This document shows, piece by piece, positions 9,019-17,950 of a DNA stretch of 64,000 nucleotides. The stretch is from NCBI RefSeq assembly GCF_008180615.1, contig NZ_VTEH01000001.1, positions 81,735-145,734 of the forward strand, written 5' to 3'. The position numbers were made by a program, and so were the translations under genes. Numbering within the stretch: the first letter of the stretch is position 1; every line of letters starts with the position of its first letter. Under the pieces are notes generated by a model, which searched no databases, had not been told where the DNA came from, and worked only from the letters and a program-made list of their open reading frames with translations. Origin of the DNA: Rossellomorea vietnamensis (lineage in GTDB: Bacteria; Bacillota; Bacilli; Bacillales; Bacillaceae_B).

Positions 9019-10188
9019 TTATTGAATCGGCATGAATCCTACATTCCATATTCCATCTTTATCTTTCACCATCTGAAAGCCCTTCAAGCCATTGTTGTTG
9101 AACTCGACATAACCGTGATTTTTATTTTTTTCTATGAACTTCCCGTTTTGTATACCATTAAAGATGTTGAGAAGTTCTTTTTGAGAAACTTCCTCTTTAA
9201 GCGATATTTCTAAATGTTCTTCCTTAGTCCATCTAACATACTCTTCCCTGTCTGTGAATAATGCATATTCTGCCTCATGGTTATTTTCGAGCCCTGCTTG
9301 CACATAAAGCTTTGCTATGCTGACAGGATCAAGATTGCGAAGGTGTTCTTCATTAAAATCAGCCGAGAAATAATCATAAATCGCTTGCTCGGATTCTGTT
9401 AATGAAAACGAATCATAGGGAATCTCCGTACCTTGTTCATTTGAGCTTCCCAGATTATCTCCATAAGAAAATGGCAGCTTTTCATCCAGTTTCCACCCAT
9501 CTTCATAACGAAGTGTCAGTTCAAATATTGAAAAGTTTTCACTGTTCTCTCGTTGAACTTTGTATTCAATTCTCCGGGCTTTCTGTCCGTCTTTTTTATA
9601 GCTCAGTATTTCACCATCCGCCCAAAGCAGGTCGCCGCTGATCAATTTATTAGGCTGTGCGAGCTTATCATTCACCATTCTAAAGGGAATTTCTGCAAAG
9701 ATCGCTGATGAAATTTCCTCTGAATATTTTTCCTGTAAGAAGGAAAGTACTTCACCTTTTGATTGGAAGTCGTCTCCCATATAGCGATATTCCATTCCGT
9801 CGTATTTAAATACATCACCCATATTCGGACCTCCGCCATTCACGACAATAGAGTAGTGAGCAAAAGCCGTTCCGATCAGTTCTACTGCTTCTTTTTCCGT
9901 TATGTCTGCTATGCTTTCAGAGATTGGCACGTCTTGATTATCCGTGGCTGCAGTTAAATCCGGCTGCTGGTCTGACAGGATAATTTCTCTGCTAATAAAC
10001 ACTGCAGCCACCACTAATAGAAGGGCAGCCGCCAAATTGGGCAGCAAAGAATGATGTCTAGTTTTCTGTGCTTTCAATTGTCCGCTGATCAGCCGATGAT
10101 GAAGTTCCTCTTGAAATCCTTTACGAGGATTGGAGTCAGGCCTATTTTTTAAAGGCTGAAGGAAATGATCAACCTCTCTTTTTTTCAT
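9019..10188 (-). CDS. Membrane anti-sigma factor (cognate of the ECF sigma)
   Basis: The 389-residue protein has a cytoplasmic N-terminal segment of about 47 residues, one transmembrane helix (LLPNLAAALLLVVAAVFISREI, about 48-69) and a large extracytoplasmic part. It overlaps the upstream sigma gene by 20 bases, the usual layout for an anti-sigma factor translationally coupled to its ECF sigma. It presumably holds the sigma inactive until an envelope signal is sensed. No zinc-binding HxxxCxxC motif is visible, and sequence similarity to RsiX is not obvious. The specific signal is unknown. Confidence 0.75.
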   Translation of the reverse strand: MKKREVDHFLQPLKNRPDSNPRKGFQEELHHRLISGQLKAQKTRHHSLLPNLAAALLLVVAAVFISREIILSDQQPDLTAATDNQDVPISESIADITEKEAVELIGTAFAHYSIVVNGGGPNMGDVFKYDGMEYRYMGDDFQSKGEVLSFLQEKYSEEISSAIFAEIPFRMVNDKLAQPNKLISGDLLWADGEILSYKKDGQKARRIEYKVQRENSENFSIFELTLRYEDGWKLDEKLPFSYGDNLGSSNEQGTEIPYDSFSLTESEQAIYDYFSADFNEEHLRNLDPVSIAKLYVQAGLENNHEAEYALFTDREEYVRWTKEEHLEISLKEEVSQKELLNIFNGIQNGKFIEKNKNHGYVEFNNNGLKGFQMVKDKDGIWNVGFMPIQ

Positions 10189-10705
10189 GTAATATCACCA
10201 CTCCTTCATTGGATTCTGACAATTGTTTCTTTAAATGTTTGATAGCCCGGTGAAAATAAACTTTCACCTTGGACTCTTTCCAACTCAGTATTTCTGCCGT
10301 TTCTTTAACCGAATACTCTTTCAGCCCTCTCAAAATAACTACATTCCGAAAATCAGGTTTTAAAGTTGATAACGATTTTTGCAAAGTTTGCCAATCATCC
10401 ATCCGCTCCAATTCTTTATCAGGATTCCACCGGTTGCTTTTTTCCAGACCCGCAATAATTTCTGGCAATACGGAAATTATTTTTCTTTTTCTGTAATGAT
10501 CAACCGCTGTTCTTCTTGCGATGGAAAGAATCCACGTATTAATCGATGAACGGTGCTCAAAACGATTATAGCTCTTAAAAACCTTGATAAACGTTTCCTG
10601 AGTCAAATCTTCTGCATCTGTATGGCTATTTGTGAAATACAATAAATAGTGGTAAACATCATAGAAGCAGGATTCGTATAATTCGTTTAAGTCTGGCTCC
10701 TTCAA
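10169..10705 (-). CDS. ECF-family RNA polymerase sigma factor
   Basis: About 178 residues, with region 2 (DAEDLTQETFIKVFKSYNRFEHRSSINTWILSIAR) and region 4 (LKEYSVKETAEILSWKESKVKVYFHRAIKHLKK) clear. The start codon is uncertain. ATG candidates at 10732 and 10711 exist, but the first precedes the expected transcription start and the second directly abuts AGGGGGG. TTG at 10705, 6 bases after that site, fits best. An ECF-type promoter immediately upstream suggests autoregulation. It is co-transcribed with the anti-sigma gene. It resembles SigX/SigW-type factors, but I do not assign a name. Confidence 0.88.
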   Translation of the reverse strand: MKEPDLNELYESCFYDVYHYLLYFTNSHTDAEDLTQETFIKVFKSYNRFEHRSSINTWILSIARRTAVDHYRKRKIISVLPEIIAGLEKSNRWNPDKELERMDDWQTLQKSLSTLKPDFRNVVILRGLKEYSVKETAEILSWKESKVKVYFHRAIKHLKKQLSESNEGVVILHEKKRG

Positions 10706-10734
10706 TTCCATCCCCCCTGGCGTCCTGCACATTA

Positions 10735-10761
10735 GTCGTTCGTTAACTGAAAATGGTTACA
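10735..10761 (-). promoter_or_regulatory. ECF-type autoregulatory promoter
   Basis: On the minus strand TGTAACC (10755-10761) is separated by exactly 16 bases from CGAC (10735-10738). This matches the Bacillus ECF consensus (TGWAAC, 16-17 bases, CGWC). The predicted transcript starts near 10728, just ahead of the sigma gene. Confidence 0.75.
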
Positions 10762-10818
10762 GTTTCTCATAAATTTTCCTTAATTCTATTCAGTTTACGG
10801 GTCGTAAGAATTGCAACT

Positions 10819-10845
10819 TAAAAAAGAAGCCCTCAATGAGGCTTC
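10819..10845 (-). terminator. Terminator after the Nudix gene
   Basis: GAAGCC pairs with GGCTTC (10826-10845), with a T run following on the minus strand. Confidence 0.8.
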
Positions 10846-10853
10846 CAGGATAG

Positions 10854-11261
10854 TTATGTAATTGTATTGAAAGAGTGTGAGACACTCTTGAACAAAGGCA
10901 GATCCTCAGCATACATCTGTGGCAGACTTTCGAACTCTTCGAATGATTTCCAGCAGGCTTCTTCTATATTGAGATCAGGATCATCGACCTCTAATTTACC
11001 GCCAGTTATATCCACAAGAAAATAATAAGTCGTAACGGCAATGCCTTTGATTTCTGTTTGTTTGACCTTTAACTCTCTTACAATTTCTACTTCGCAGCCT
11101 GTTTCTTCCTTTACCTCACGGATACAGCACTCTTCAGGCGATTCACCTGCTTCAATTCCTCCAGAGGGCACACTCCATATATCTGTTCCCATTCCTCTCA
11201 CCACAAGTATTTCCTGTTTTTCGTTTAAGCATATAGCCGCAGCACCTCTCCATTCTTTCAA
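10854..11261 (-). CDS. Nudix hydrolase
   Basis: The 135-residue single-domain protein has a complete Nudix box (GGIEAGESPEECCIREVKEETGCEV, about residues 34-58) carrying the metal-binding REVKEE. Such enzymes hydrolyse nucleoside diphosphates linked to another group; the substrate cannot be read from the sequence. The start is TTG with GGGGG about 8 bases upstream. It is monocistronic with its own terminator. Confidence 0.85.
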   Translation of the reverse strand: MKEWRGAAAICLNEKQEILVVRGMGTDIWSVPSGGIEAGESPEECCIREVKEETGCEVEIVRELKVKQTEIKGIAVTTYYFLVDITGGKLEVDDPDLNIEEACWKSFEEFESLPQMYAEDLPLFKSVSHSFNTIT

Positions 11262-11676
11262 TGCAATACCCCCGCTTAAGTAATATATGTATATTATACA
11301 ATTATTTACTGATTTTTCGGAATAAAAAATATACAGAGTTTAACAGCTTGACTCACCGGCACTTTATGAGCTGTCTTAGAAAATAGTGATGACTGCTTTA
11401 AAAGAAATGGATTTCCGTTCTAGGAGGAGGAGGATAAGAAAACATTTAAAAGCAACAACTTTTTAAAAAAAGCCTTCAAAAAAAAATCTTTTCTTCCCGA
11501 AGGAACGAAGAGATTTACGAAGAGTCTCTATGGCAAATAAAAATTGCTGCAAAAATAAAAAGTCGAAGCGCGGAGCAGATAAGAAAGAGTTGTTCTTTCC
11601 TCTGCTCTTCTACAAAGAGTACCTTTCTTTTACTGCAATTTGAGCTCTTTAATTGAACCAGTATCAGTACCGCCCT
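11262..11676. repeat. Intergenic region with a decayed inverted-repeat element
   Basis: From about 11369 to 11490 the sequence follows the pattern of the 41-kb element: an AGCTGTCTTAGAAAAT end, the conserved GGATTTCCGTTCTAGG start of the GC-rich core, then AAAAGCAACAAC and a terminal AAAGCC. The core itself is deleted. 11530-11643 contains a possible 37-codon frame with a weak ribosome site that I do not trust. Confidence 0.45.
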
Positions 11677-12408
11677 TTAAAACTCCTTTACCATCTCCTT
11701 TTTCTTAGACAGATGAAAAGGCAAATACAATAGAGAAAACAGGATGAACGCTACAGCTTCCAAAGAAAGGATATACCATGGATAAGGGCCCAGCAAGTCG
11801 ATAGGGCTCGCATTTACAGGCTTATGAAGAAGAAACATATAATTTGCATCTATAGCTATATTAATTAAAAAAACAAAGAATGCGATGATATTCAGAGCCG
11901 CAAGCGACTTTAAGACAGATGAGTAGGTGGCTCTATATCCTTCAATCCATACCATATATAAGCAGGAAAGGATGATCGCAATATGTGCTATGAAAAACTG
12001 GAAATAGCGAAAGTGAGGAAAACCATAGAATAATTCCGGTGTTAAAATAGCAACGAAAGCACCTGTCATGCTCACAAAAAAACTGATTTCAAAGATTCGA
12101 TAGCTTCTCGTCAGCAGCATGAAAGTGCACAAATAGAGTGACAGAGAGCAAAGCTGAAAAGGAAGATTTATGGCGGTATCCCAGCGGTCATTGATGAAAT
12201 ACCAATACTGAAATGACACCTCTCCGAATATAAGCAATGCAATCAATAGGTGTCTGATCAACTGTCTTCCATGAGCTATAATCCGGTCTCGAGCCAGGTA
12301 AAAAAGCACCATAATCATAATAGAAGTCCCAATAGCCATCAAATGGGACATTGAGAACATTACAAAAGGATATCCCTCACTATCAAAATTCAATGTTTCC
12401 TTCAACAT
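11677..12408 (-). CDS. TIGR02206/YwaF-family integral membrane protein
   Basis: The 243-residue protein has about seven hydrophobic helices and short loops. Length and features such as the LPFQLCSLSLYLC segment (about 81-93) and a C-terminal YILSLEAVAF region resemble the YwaF family (TIGR02206). The function is unknown; it lies in the cytoplasmic membrane. It is monocistronic and divergent from pbuG. Confidence 0.75.
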   Translation of the reverse strand: MLKETLNFDSEGYPFVMFSMSHLMAIGTSIMIMVLFYLARDRIIAHGRQLIRHLLIALLIFGEVSFQYWYFINDRWDTAINLPFQLCSLSLYLCTFMLLTRSYRIFEISFFVSMTGAFVAILTPELFYGFPHFRYFQFFIAHIAIILSCLYMVWIEGYRATYSSVLKSLAALNIIAFFVFLINIAIDANYMFLLHKPVNASPIDLLGPYPWYILSLEAVAFILFSLLYLPFHLSKKKEMVKEF

Positions 12409-12866
12409 ACCGTCCCCCTTTCTTCATCCTGTTAAAGCAATATGTAGTGAAGCAGTTAATTTATTATAATTATATTATGTTTATCTGGAAGTTTAATCCT
12501 CATCAAAGAAGGTATTTTTTGGAGACTCTATTGATAGTCTATTAAGGCCCTATGAATATTATGCATGATCAGAAAGGGTACGAATTTATTCAAGCCCGAA
12601 AGAACGGTACCATAAGCACTAGCTGCTAACGGTACGAAACTGAACTATAAACATTTGGTGTTGTTCTAAATTCCCTTGATTCTTTTGGAGTAAACTTACT
12701 AAATGCCAGCTGCTGCTCCTTCAGCACTTTAATCTATATTGAGAAGCAGTCCCTCATCCAGCGTAAGTACCGCTGGAATAATTTCAATAAATTGATTATT
12801 TCTTTCTCTATTGACGGTTAATTTTTATGTTGGTAAGATGACTACTATTATATTTGAATAATAACA

Positions 12867-12934
12867 CCTTGTATAAGTTCAGGAATTCGGCCTGAGCGTT
12901 TCTACCAGCTACCTTAAATAGCTTGTCTACAAGG
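12867..12934 (+). promoter_or_regulatory. Purine (guanine-class) riboswitch aptamer
   Basis: P1 is CCTTGTA (12867-12873) with TACAAGG (12928-12934). P2 is TCAGG/CCTGA. J2/3 holds the conserved GTTTCTACC (12898-12906). P3 is AGCTA/TAGCT with loop CCTTAAA. The base aligning with position 74 reads as C (GTCTA), the guanine/hypoxanthine class, rather than T as in adenine switches. The A before it is replaced by T. It precedes a terminator and the purine permease gene. Confidence 0.88.
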
Positions 12935-12976
12935 ATAGTAATGATTTTATAATTATTTCTATTCTTATGGATAATT

Positions 12977-13010
12977 GCTCTGGCAGCTGATTTGCTGACA
13001 GAGCTTTTTT
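12977..13010 (+). terminator. Riboswitch-controlled terminator ahead of pbuG
   Basis: GCTCTGGCAGC pairs with GCTGACAGAGC (one bulge) and is followed by TTTTTT (13005-13010). It lies 43 bases after the aptamer, the expected expression platform of an OFF switch. Confidence 0.85.
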
Positions 13011-13170
13011 GTGTTGTTCTATTGAAATATTATCGAGCTGTTTAGCTGCATGGCACTCAAGGGAATTCACTTTCCTGATAATTTAAGGGCTCTTATTAAA
13101 CAATCGCTATGTCTATCAAAATACTTAATGGTTCAACTTATCACTTTAAGACATCAGGAGGTCATACATC

Positions 13171-14463
13171 ATGAAAAAATTTTTTCAGTTTGAAGAACGG
13201 GCAACGTCCTACAAACAAGAAACACTGGCAGGAATCACCACCTTTTTATCTATGGCCTATATATTAGTGGTCAACCCTGTCATTTTAAGTCAGGCTGGAA
13301 TGGATAAAGGAGCATTATTTACGGCTACTGCCCTTTCTGCTATTGCAGGTACCTTACTTATCGGGATCTTGGCCAATTACCCAATCGGGATAGCCCCCAG
13401 CATGGGGTTGAATTCATTCTTTACCTTTTCTGTTTGCATTGGGATGGGAATCGATTGGGAAGTAGCTCTTACAGGTGTATTTGTGGCAGGGATCATATTT
13501 ATGATTTTAAGCTTGATGAAAATTCGCGAAAAAATCATTAATGTCATTCCTCAGGATTTGAAACACGCAATAGCGGCGGGGATCGGCTTTTTCATTGCTT
13601 TTATCGGATTGAAGAACGCTGGAATTATTGTAGCCAATCCTGACACATTCGTATCTATTGGTCAGTTGGCGTCTCCTTTGACAGGACTTGCAGTCGGAGG
13701 ATTTGTTATTACCGTTTTAATGCTTGTCAGGGGCGTTCATGGTGCCATCTTCATAGGAATGGTCATTACAACTATGATCGGAATGATTGCCGGTTTGATC
13801 GGCATCCCGGATTCGTTTGTCGGAAAAGTCCCAAGCCTTGAACCAACTTTTGGAGTGGTTTTCTATCACTTAGGAGATATTTTGACTCCTCAAGTATTGA
13901 CTGTTATTTTCACTTTCTTGTTTGTTGCTTTCTTCGATACTGCTGGTGCGTTGATTGCGGTGGCAAGCCAGGCTGGATTGATGAAAAACAACCAAATACC
14001 TAATGCAGGGCGAGCACTCCTGGCCGATTCAACTTCCGGAGTCATCGGAGCCGTACTGGGCACTTCAACAACTGCTACCTTTGTTGAATCCTCTGCAGGT
14101 ATTGCCGTAGGAGGAAGAACCGGTTTCACATCCATCATCATTTCCGCCTGCTTCTTTATCGCGTTGTTTTTCTCTCCGATTCTAGGAGTGATTACACCAG
14201 AAGTAACAGCACCAGCGTTGATCATTGTCGGCGCGTTGATGGCAACAGAGATGAGCAAAATCAACTGGAGCCGCATGGAAATCGTGATTCCATCCTTCAT
14301 CACGATCCTGATGATGCCGTTGACTTTTAGTATTGCTACTGGAATTGCACTAGGCTTTATACTCTATCCTTTAGCACTGATTTCTCAAAAGCGATTGAAA
14401 GAAGTTCACCCGATCATGTATGCTCTCTGCATTCTGTTCACCTCCTACTTCCTTTTCGTCTAA
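13171..14463 (+). CDS. pbuG: Guanine/hypoxanthine permease (NCS2 family)
   Basis: The 430-residue polytopic transporter matches PbuG along its length: it opens MKKFFQFEERATSYKQE, carries ITTFLSMAYILVVNP and ends near KEVHPIMYALC. It has about 12-13 transmembrane helices typical of NCS2 proteins. It imports guanine and hypoxanthine for purine salvage. The ribosome site (CAGGAGG) is about 10 bases upstream. The upstream purine riboswitch predicts repression by guanine or hypoxanthine, which also supports the substrate call. Confidence 0.9.
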   Translation: MKKFFQFEERATSYKQETLAGITTFLSMAYILVVNPVILSQAGMDKGALFTATALSAIAGTLLIGILANYPIGIAPSMGLNSFFTFSVCIGMGIDWEVALTGVFVAGIIFMILSLMKIREKIINVIPQDLKHAIAAGIGFFIAFIGLKNAGIIVANPDTFVSIGQLASPLTGLAVGGFVITVLMLVRGVHGAIFIGMVITTMIGMIAGLIGIPDSFVGKVPSLEPTFGVVFYHLGDILTPQVLTVIFTFLFVAFFDTAGALIAVASQAGLMKNNQIPNAGRALLADSTSGVIGAVLGTSTTATFVESSAGIAVGGRTGFTSIIISACFFIALFFSPILGVITPEVTAPALIIVGALMATEMSKINWSRMEIVIPSFITILMMPLTFSIATGIALGFILYPLALISQKRLKEVHPIMYALCILFTSYFLFV

Positions 14464-14543
14464 GCATTGCTGTCACCGGCTTTACTATGAGGTACTGTCT
14501 CTATAAAACACTAAATATATAAACCCATTAAACTCATGTATAC

Positions 14544-14589
14544 AAGCAGAAGGAGGTGCCGGTATTTCTGCCGGCACCTCTTTCTGCTT
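14544..14589. terminator. Bidirectional terminator between pbuG and the antiporter gene
   Basis: AAGCAGAAGGAGGTGCCGG pairs with CCGGCACCTCTTTCTGCTT, a very long stem shared by two convergent genes. Confidence 0.85.
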
Positions 14590-16069
14590 ATTTATAATCT
14601 TTAGGCTTAACTTCCTCCCCGTTTTTCCCGCTGTAGCGAAGTCCCCATCCAGTGGAGGCTGCGATCAGCATCACGATCAGCAAGCCCCACCCTTGAAAGA
14701 CGTATGGAACCACCTCTGTAGGGCTGACAATCGGCAGGAATTCATACTCTTCCGCCGCCCCCTTTATCGTAGCCCATGCAAGCAATACTCCTCCACTCCA
14801 TGGAAAGATATAGCCTAGTGAAGACGAAACCGTATCAAGGAAGTTTGCCCGGCGGTAAGGATGAATGTTCATCTCTTTGCCGATTTTCCGGACAAACGGC
14901 GCAGCAGCAATTTCTGCTGCCGTATTGATTGTGATAAAGATATTGAGAAATGCCACGATTCCGAAAATTGACAACTCTGCTCTTCGAACCACGTTATTAA
15001 TCAGTTTCAGGAAAAAGTTCTTAATGACTTCCATCGTACCAGCCACTTCCATCAAGTGAGCGGCAGCCAGGATGAACAGGATCAGAATCGCCATATTGAA
15101 ATAGCCTCCGATTCCGCTCATCAAGGCACCTTCCACGACCGCATTTCCTGTATCATCTTTGTAAATATGGATCACTTCTGTAAAAGGTGTTCCTGAAATG
15201 ATGATGAATACAATGGATGCCACAATTCCCCATGTAAGGGAAGTCAGCAAATGATGGCCTGATAGTGCCAGATATAAGACGATCGCAAAAGGAATCAGCA
15301 GTAGCAGGCCGCTTGGAGATACCTGCTCCTGCAGCTGAGCCATTGCTTCTGTTCCTGCAGTTTCTCCTCCTCCGCCTAACAGGACAAATAGAAACAGAGC
15401 AGGAATAGCTGCGGAAATGGAATATTTGAACCTGGATTTAACCACTCCTGGAACATCGGCTTCCTGTGTAGTTGCAGAAACAATCGTCGTATCAGACACC
15501 GGCGCAAGGTTGTCCCCAAATACTGCCCCACTGAGAATTGCTGCCAGCAGAACGACAGGATCGGCACCTAATATAATTCCGGCAGGATACATAAGAATGC
15601 CAAAAGTAGCGACTGTTCCATATCCTGTTCCAACAGCTGTAGAAAACAGGGCAGCCAGCAAAAATGTTAAACCTGCAAATAAGCCGCCTTCCAAATTGGT
15701 CTGAAAGCCAAACCATATCAGTCCATCCACCAGTCCACCCGCAGAAAGCAATTTAGCGAACATTCCAGCCCAGAACCAGGCAATTACAGCTATGACACCT
15801 ATTGGCTGCGCCATCCCAGAAAATAAACTCTGTGCATAATCTGCCCACTTTGATTTACAGAAAAAAAGACCAATTGCGATTCCGATGACCATCCCGAGCA
15901 CAAGTGCTTCCTCTGTAACAAGCTCAAGGACGCTTAGCGTTATTGCCCAAACGATGAAGAATACAAGGGGAATTGTTGCAGCAAAAACCCCTCCTCTGAA
16001 CTCAAGCCGCTGGACTGATCTTTCCCCAATCGCGTCATCAATGACTTCATCTCTTTGTTTCTTATCCAT
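14588..16069 (-). CDS. NhaC-family Na+/H+ antiporter
   Basis: The 493-residue membrane protein has about 11-12 helices and the family's conserved FGDNLAPVSDTTIVSA region (about 184-199), followed by the TVSSSLGYIFPWSGG segment. It matches NhaC-type antiporters (PF03553). It would exchange Na+ for H+, or a related ion or amino-acid pair such as malate/lactate. The exact substrate is not resolvable here. It is monocistronic. Confidence 0.85.
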   Translation of the reverse strand: MDKKQRDEVIDDAIGERSVQRLEFRGGVFAATIPLVFFIVWAITLSVLELVTEEALVLGMVIGIAIGLFFCKSKWADYAQSLFSGMAQPIGVIAVIAWFWAGMFAKLLSAGGLVDGLIWFGFQTNLEGGLFAGLTFLLAALFSTAVGTGYGTVATFGILMYPAGIILGADPVVLLAAILSGAVFGDNLAPVSDTTIVSATTQEADVPGVVKSRFKYSISAAIPALFLFVLLGGGGETAGTEAMAQLQEQVSPSGLLLLIPFAIVLYLALSGHHLLTSLTWGIVASIVFIIISGTPFTEVIHIYKDDTGNAVVEGALMSGIGGYFNMAILILFILAAAHLMEVAGTMEVIKNFFLKLINNVVRRAELSIFGIVAFLNIFITINTAAEIAAAPFVRKIGKEMNIHPYRRANFLDTVSSSLGYIFPWSGGVLLAWATIKGAAEEYEFLPIVSPTEVVPYVFQGWGLLIVMLIAASTGWGLRYSGKNGEEVKPKDYK

Positions 16070-16296
16070 ATTGACACCACCTAAGTTTGTTCATACTAGT
16101 CTATCATTCTGCAAAATATTTTGAAAATATTTTTAGGCTAAAATAGCAATTTAGTACTTTAGCATGGCATGAAATATATAATCCCCTGTAAAAAAAGCAA
16201 TATTTAAATAACATCCCTCACACTTCATTACTATTTTCAGCCACGATTTATCATCAGCTTACATATCCTGCAATAAAAGCTTCTTGGAGGTACGCC

Positions 16297-16794
16297 ATGT
16301 ATCAACATACAGTAAAATCCGGAGAAACTTTATGGTCGATTTCTGAGGATTACCGAACACCATTTGCTGAATTAGTGAAAACCAACAACATCACGGATCC
16401 CAGCTTGATTTATGCGGGACAGCTGATCACTATTCCCGGCCTTCCTGACCCGGATACTATCCCTTACTCTATCAGGGTTTCCACCAAACAAAGGAAACTG
16501 ACACTATTGAGAAATGGAGAGGAAGTTAAGACTTATCCAATCGCCGTAGGAAAAATGTTGTCAGCTACTCCTATTGGAAAATTCGTCATTATAAACAAAG
16601 CCCCCAACCCTGGAGGACCATTTGGAACTATGTGGATGTCCCTATCCAAAAAATCTTATGGAATCCATGGAACCAATAATCCTTCTTCTATTGGAAAAGC
16701 CGTTTCAAAAGGCTGTATTCGTATGTATAACAAGGATGTTGAAGAGCTAGCCAATACCATCCCAGTAGGAACACGTGTGATCATATCTCCATAA
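16297..16794 (+). CDS. LysM L,D-transpeptidase (YkuD type)
   Basis: The 165-residue protein has an N-terminal LysM domain ([15 protein letters not shown]..., residues 2-45) and a YkuD catalytic domain (about 52-165) with [20 protein letters not shown], including the catalytic His and Cys. It is nearly the same length and layout as Bacillus YkuD, a spore-associated L,D-transpeptidase that cross-links peptidoglycan. No signal peptide is apparent, also as in YkuD. The ribosome site is TTGGAGG. A terminator follows. Confidence 0.92.
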   Translation: MYQHTVKSGETLWSISEDYRTPFAELVKTNNITDPSLIYAGQLITIPGLPDPDTIPYSIRVSTKQRKLTLLRNGEEVKTYPIAVGKMLSATPIGKFVIINKAPNPGGPFGTMWMSLSKKSYGIHGTNNPSSIGKAVSKGCIRMYNKDVEELANTIPVGTRVIISP

Positions 16795-16821
16795 ACAGAT
16801 TCAGAAGAAAAGTAAAGTAAA

Positions 16822-16852
16822 AAGGACGAAATCAATATCGATTTCGTCCTTA
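16822..16852. terminator. Terminator after the L,D-transpeptidase gene
   Basis: AAGGACGAAATC pairs with GATTTCGTCCTT around a 7-base centre. Confidence 0.75.
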
Positions 16853-16902
16853 ATCATTTTTAGTTTTCTGTACTTACTTGAGACATCTTTTTCATTGATT
16901 AC

Positions 16903-17175
16903 TTACTGCAAAACATCCTCATACTTATCATCATTTTTCAATATTTGTTTGGCGAATGGACATTGAGAGTCAAGCTTTAAGTTATTCTCTCTTGCATACT
17001 GAACTGCCTTGTCGACCAATTTTTCTCCTATTCCCTGGCCTCTTAACTGTTCCGAAACTAGCGTATGCTCAATCACAATAGCTTCCTCATCAGCAGAATA
17101 CACTAATTCCGCTTCGGGCGCATTCTCGTCTTCACCCTTATAAAATTTATTTGCACCTTTCCGAATGTCACTCAT
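16903..17175 (-). CDS. Short GNAT-like acetyltransferase (YjdJ/COG2388 type)
   Basis: The 90-residue protein has the acetyl-CoA motif VSEQLRGQGIGEKLVDKAVQYARE (about 40-63) and the CPFAKQIL ending typical of the compact COG2388 GNAT family. The Cys in the C-terminal CPF is conserved in that family. The substrate is unknown. It is monocistronic, and the start has a GAGGAGGG site upstream. Confidence 0.82.
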   Translation of the reverse strand: MSDIRKGANKFYKGEDENAPEAELVYSADEEAIVIEHTLVSEQLRGQGIGEKLVDKAVQYARENNLKLDSQCPFAKQILKNDDKYEDVLQ

Positions 17176-17429
17176 ACTATCCCTCCTCCTCTTTAGGTTT
17201 ATAAGCTTCTAAACTCCGATTCTTATCAGTGAGCCAAGCCTCTAAACCGTTTCATATTCTGCTGGAACTGTTTTAAAGGTCAGCAGCGAAATACTTGTTG
17301 AAAGGACTATAGCTAAATAAGAATTCAGCCTTCCAAAACAAAACCTTCCATTTGTACTATTCCCTAATTAAAAAACAGATAAAACGTTTGAATGTTCTAT
17401 TTGTCTTTTATCATCTTTATTTTGCAATA

Positions 17430-17460
17430 AAAAAAGAAGCTATCCTCCTGATAACTTCTT
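17430..17460 (-). terminator. Terminator after the GNAT gene at 17459
   Basis: On the minus strand AAGAAGTTATC pairs with GATAGCTTCTT and is followed by TTTTTTT. It overlaps the stop codon region. Confidence 0.8.
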
Positions 17461-17935
17461 AATCTATCTTCATTTCCATTTTCCTTGCCTGGGTTGTCAT
17501 GCCCATTTTTTGATAAAAGTCAATGGCACTTCTATTGAATTCCCACACGCCCAATTCCAAACTTCCAGCACCGCACTCCTTTGTAAACTCCACCGCTTTT
17601 TCAAACAGGAGCCTGGCAAGTCCCTTTCTTCTGTATGAACCTTTCACCCCAAGGTCTTCCATAAATACGACCGGAGCCTGCACTTTGGTATTCCAATTAG
17701 GAGGCCAGGTTTTTTTTAGTATCGTAAACGCAACAATTTCACCCTGCTCCTCAATGGTAAAAATTTTCGCTTCAGGAGAAGAAATCAACTCTTCGTAATA
17801 GGTTTGATCAAGAGTTTCTTCAGCTTCCTTATATTTATCAGGCCTTGCCTCGGCATGCAAGTCATGAACTTCTTTATGAAGCGGCTGGAGCTTGAAAAAA
17901 TCATTTATCCCTGCTTCTCTCACTGTGTATTCCAT
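17459..17935 (-). CDS. GNAT-family N-acetyltransferase
   Basis: The 158-residue protein has a GNAT fold with VKGSYRRKGLARLLFEKAVEFTKECG (acetyl-CoA pyrophosphate loop, about 94-119) and ELGVWEFNRSAIDFYQKMGM (about 122-141). The substrate is unknown. It is separated by 15 bases from the DUF2785 gene upstream, so the two are probably co-transcribed. Confidence 0.88.
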   Translation of the reverse strand: MEYTVREAGINDFFKLQPLHKEVHDLHAEARPDKYKEAEETLDQTYYEELISSPEAKIFTIEEQGEIVAFTILKKTWPPNWNTKVQAPVVFMEDLGVKGSYRRKGLARLLFEKAVEFTKECGAGSLELGVWEFNRSAIDFYQKMGMTTQARKMEMKID

Positions 17936-17950
17936 CTGACGACCCCCTGC

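Noticed and set aside
11530..11643. Possible 37-codon Lys/Cys-rich ORF
   Set aside because: Only a weak GAAGAG site, lies beside a decayed repeat and has no supporting pattern.
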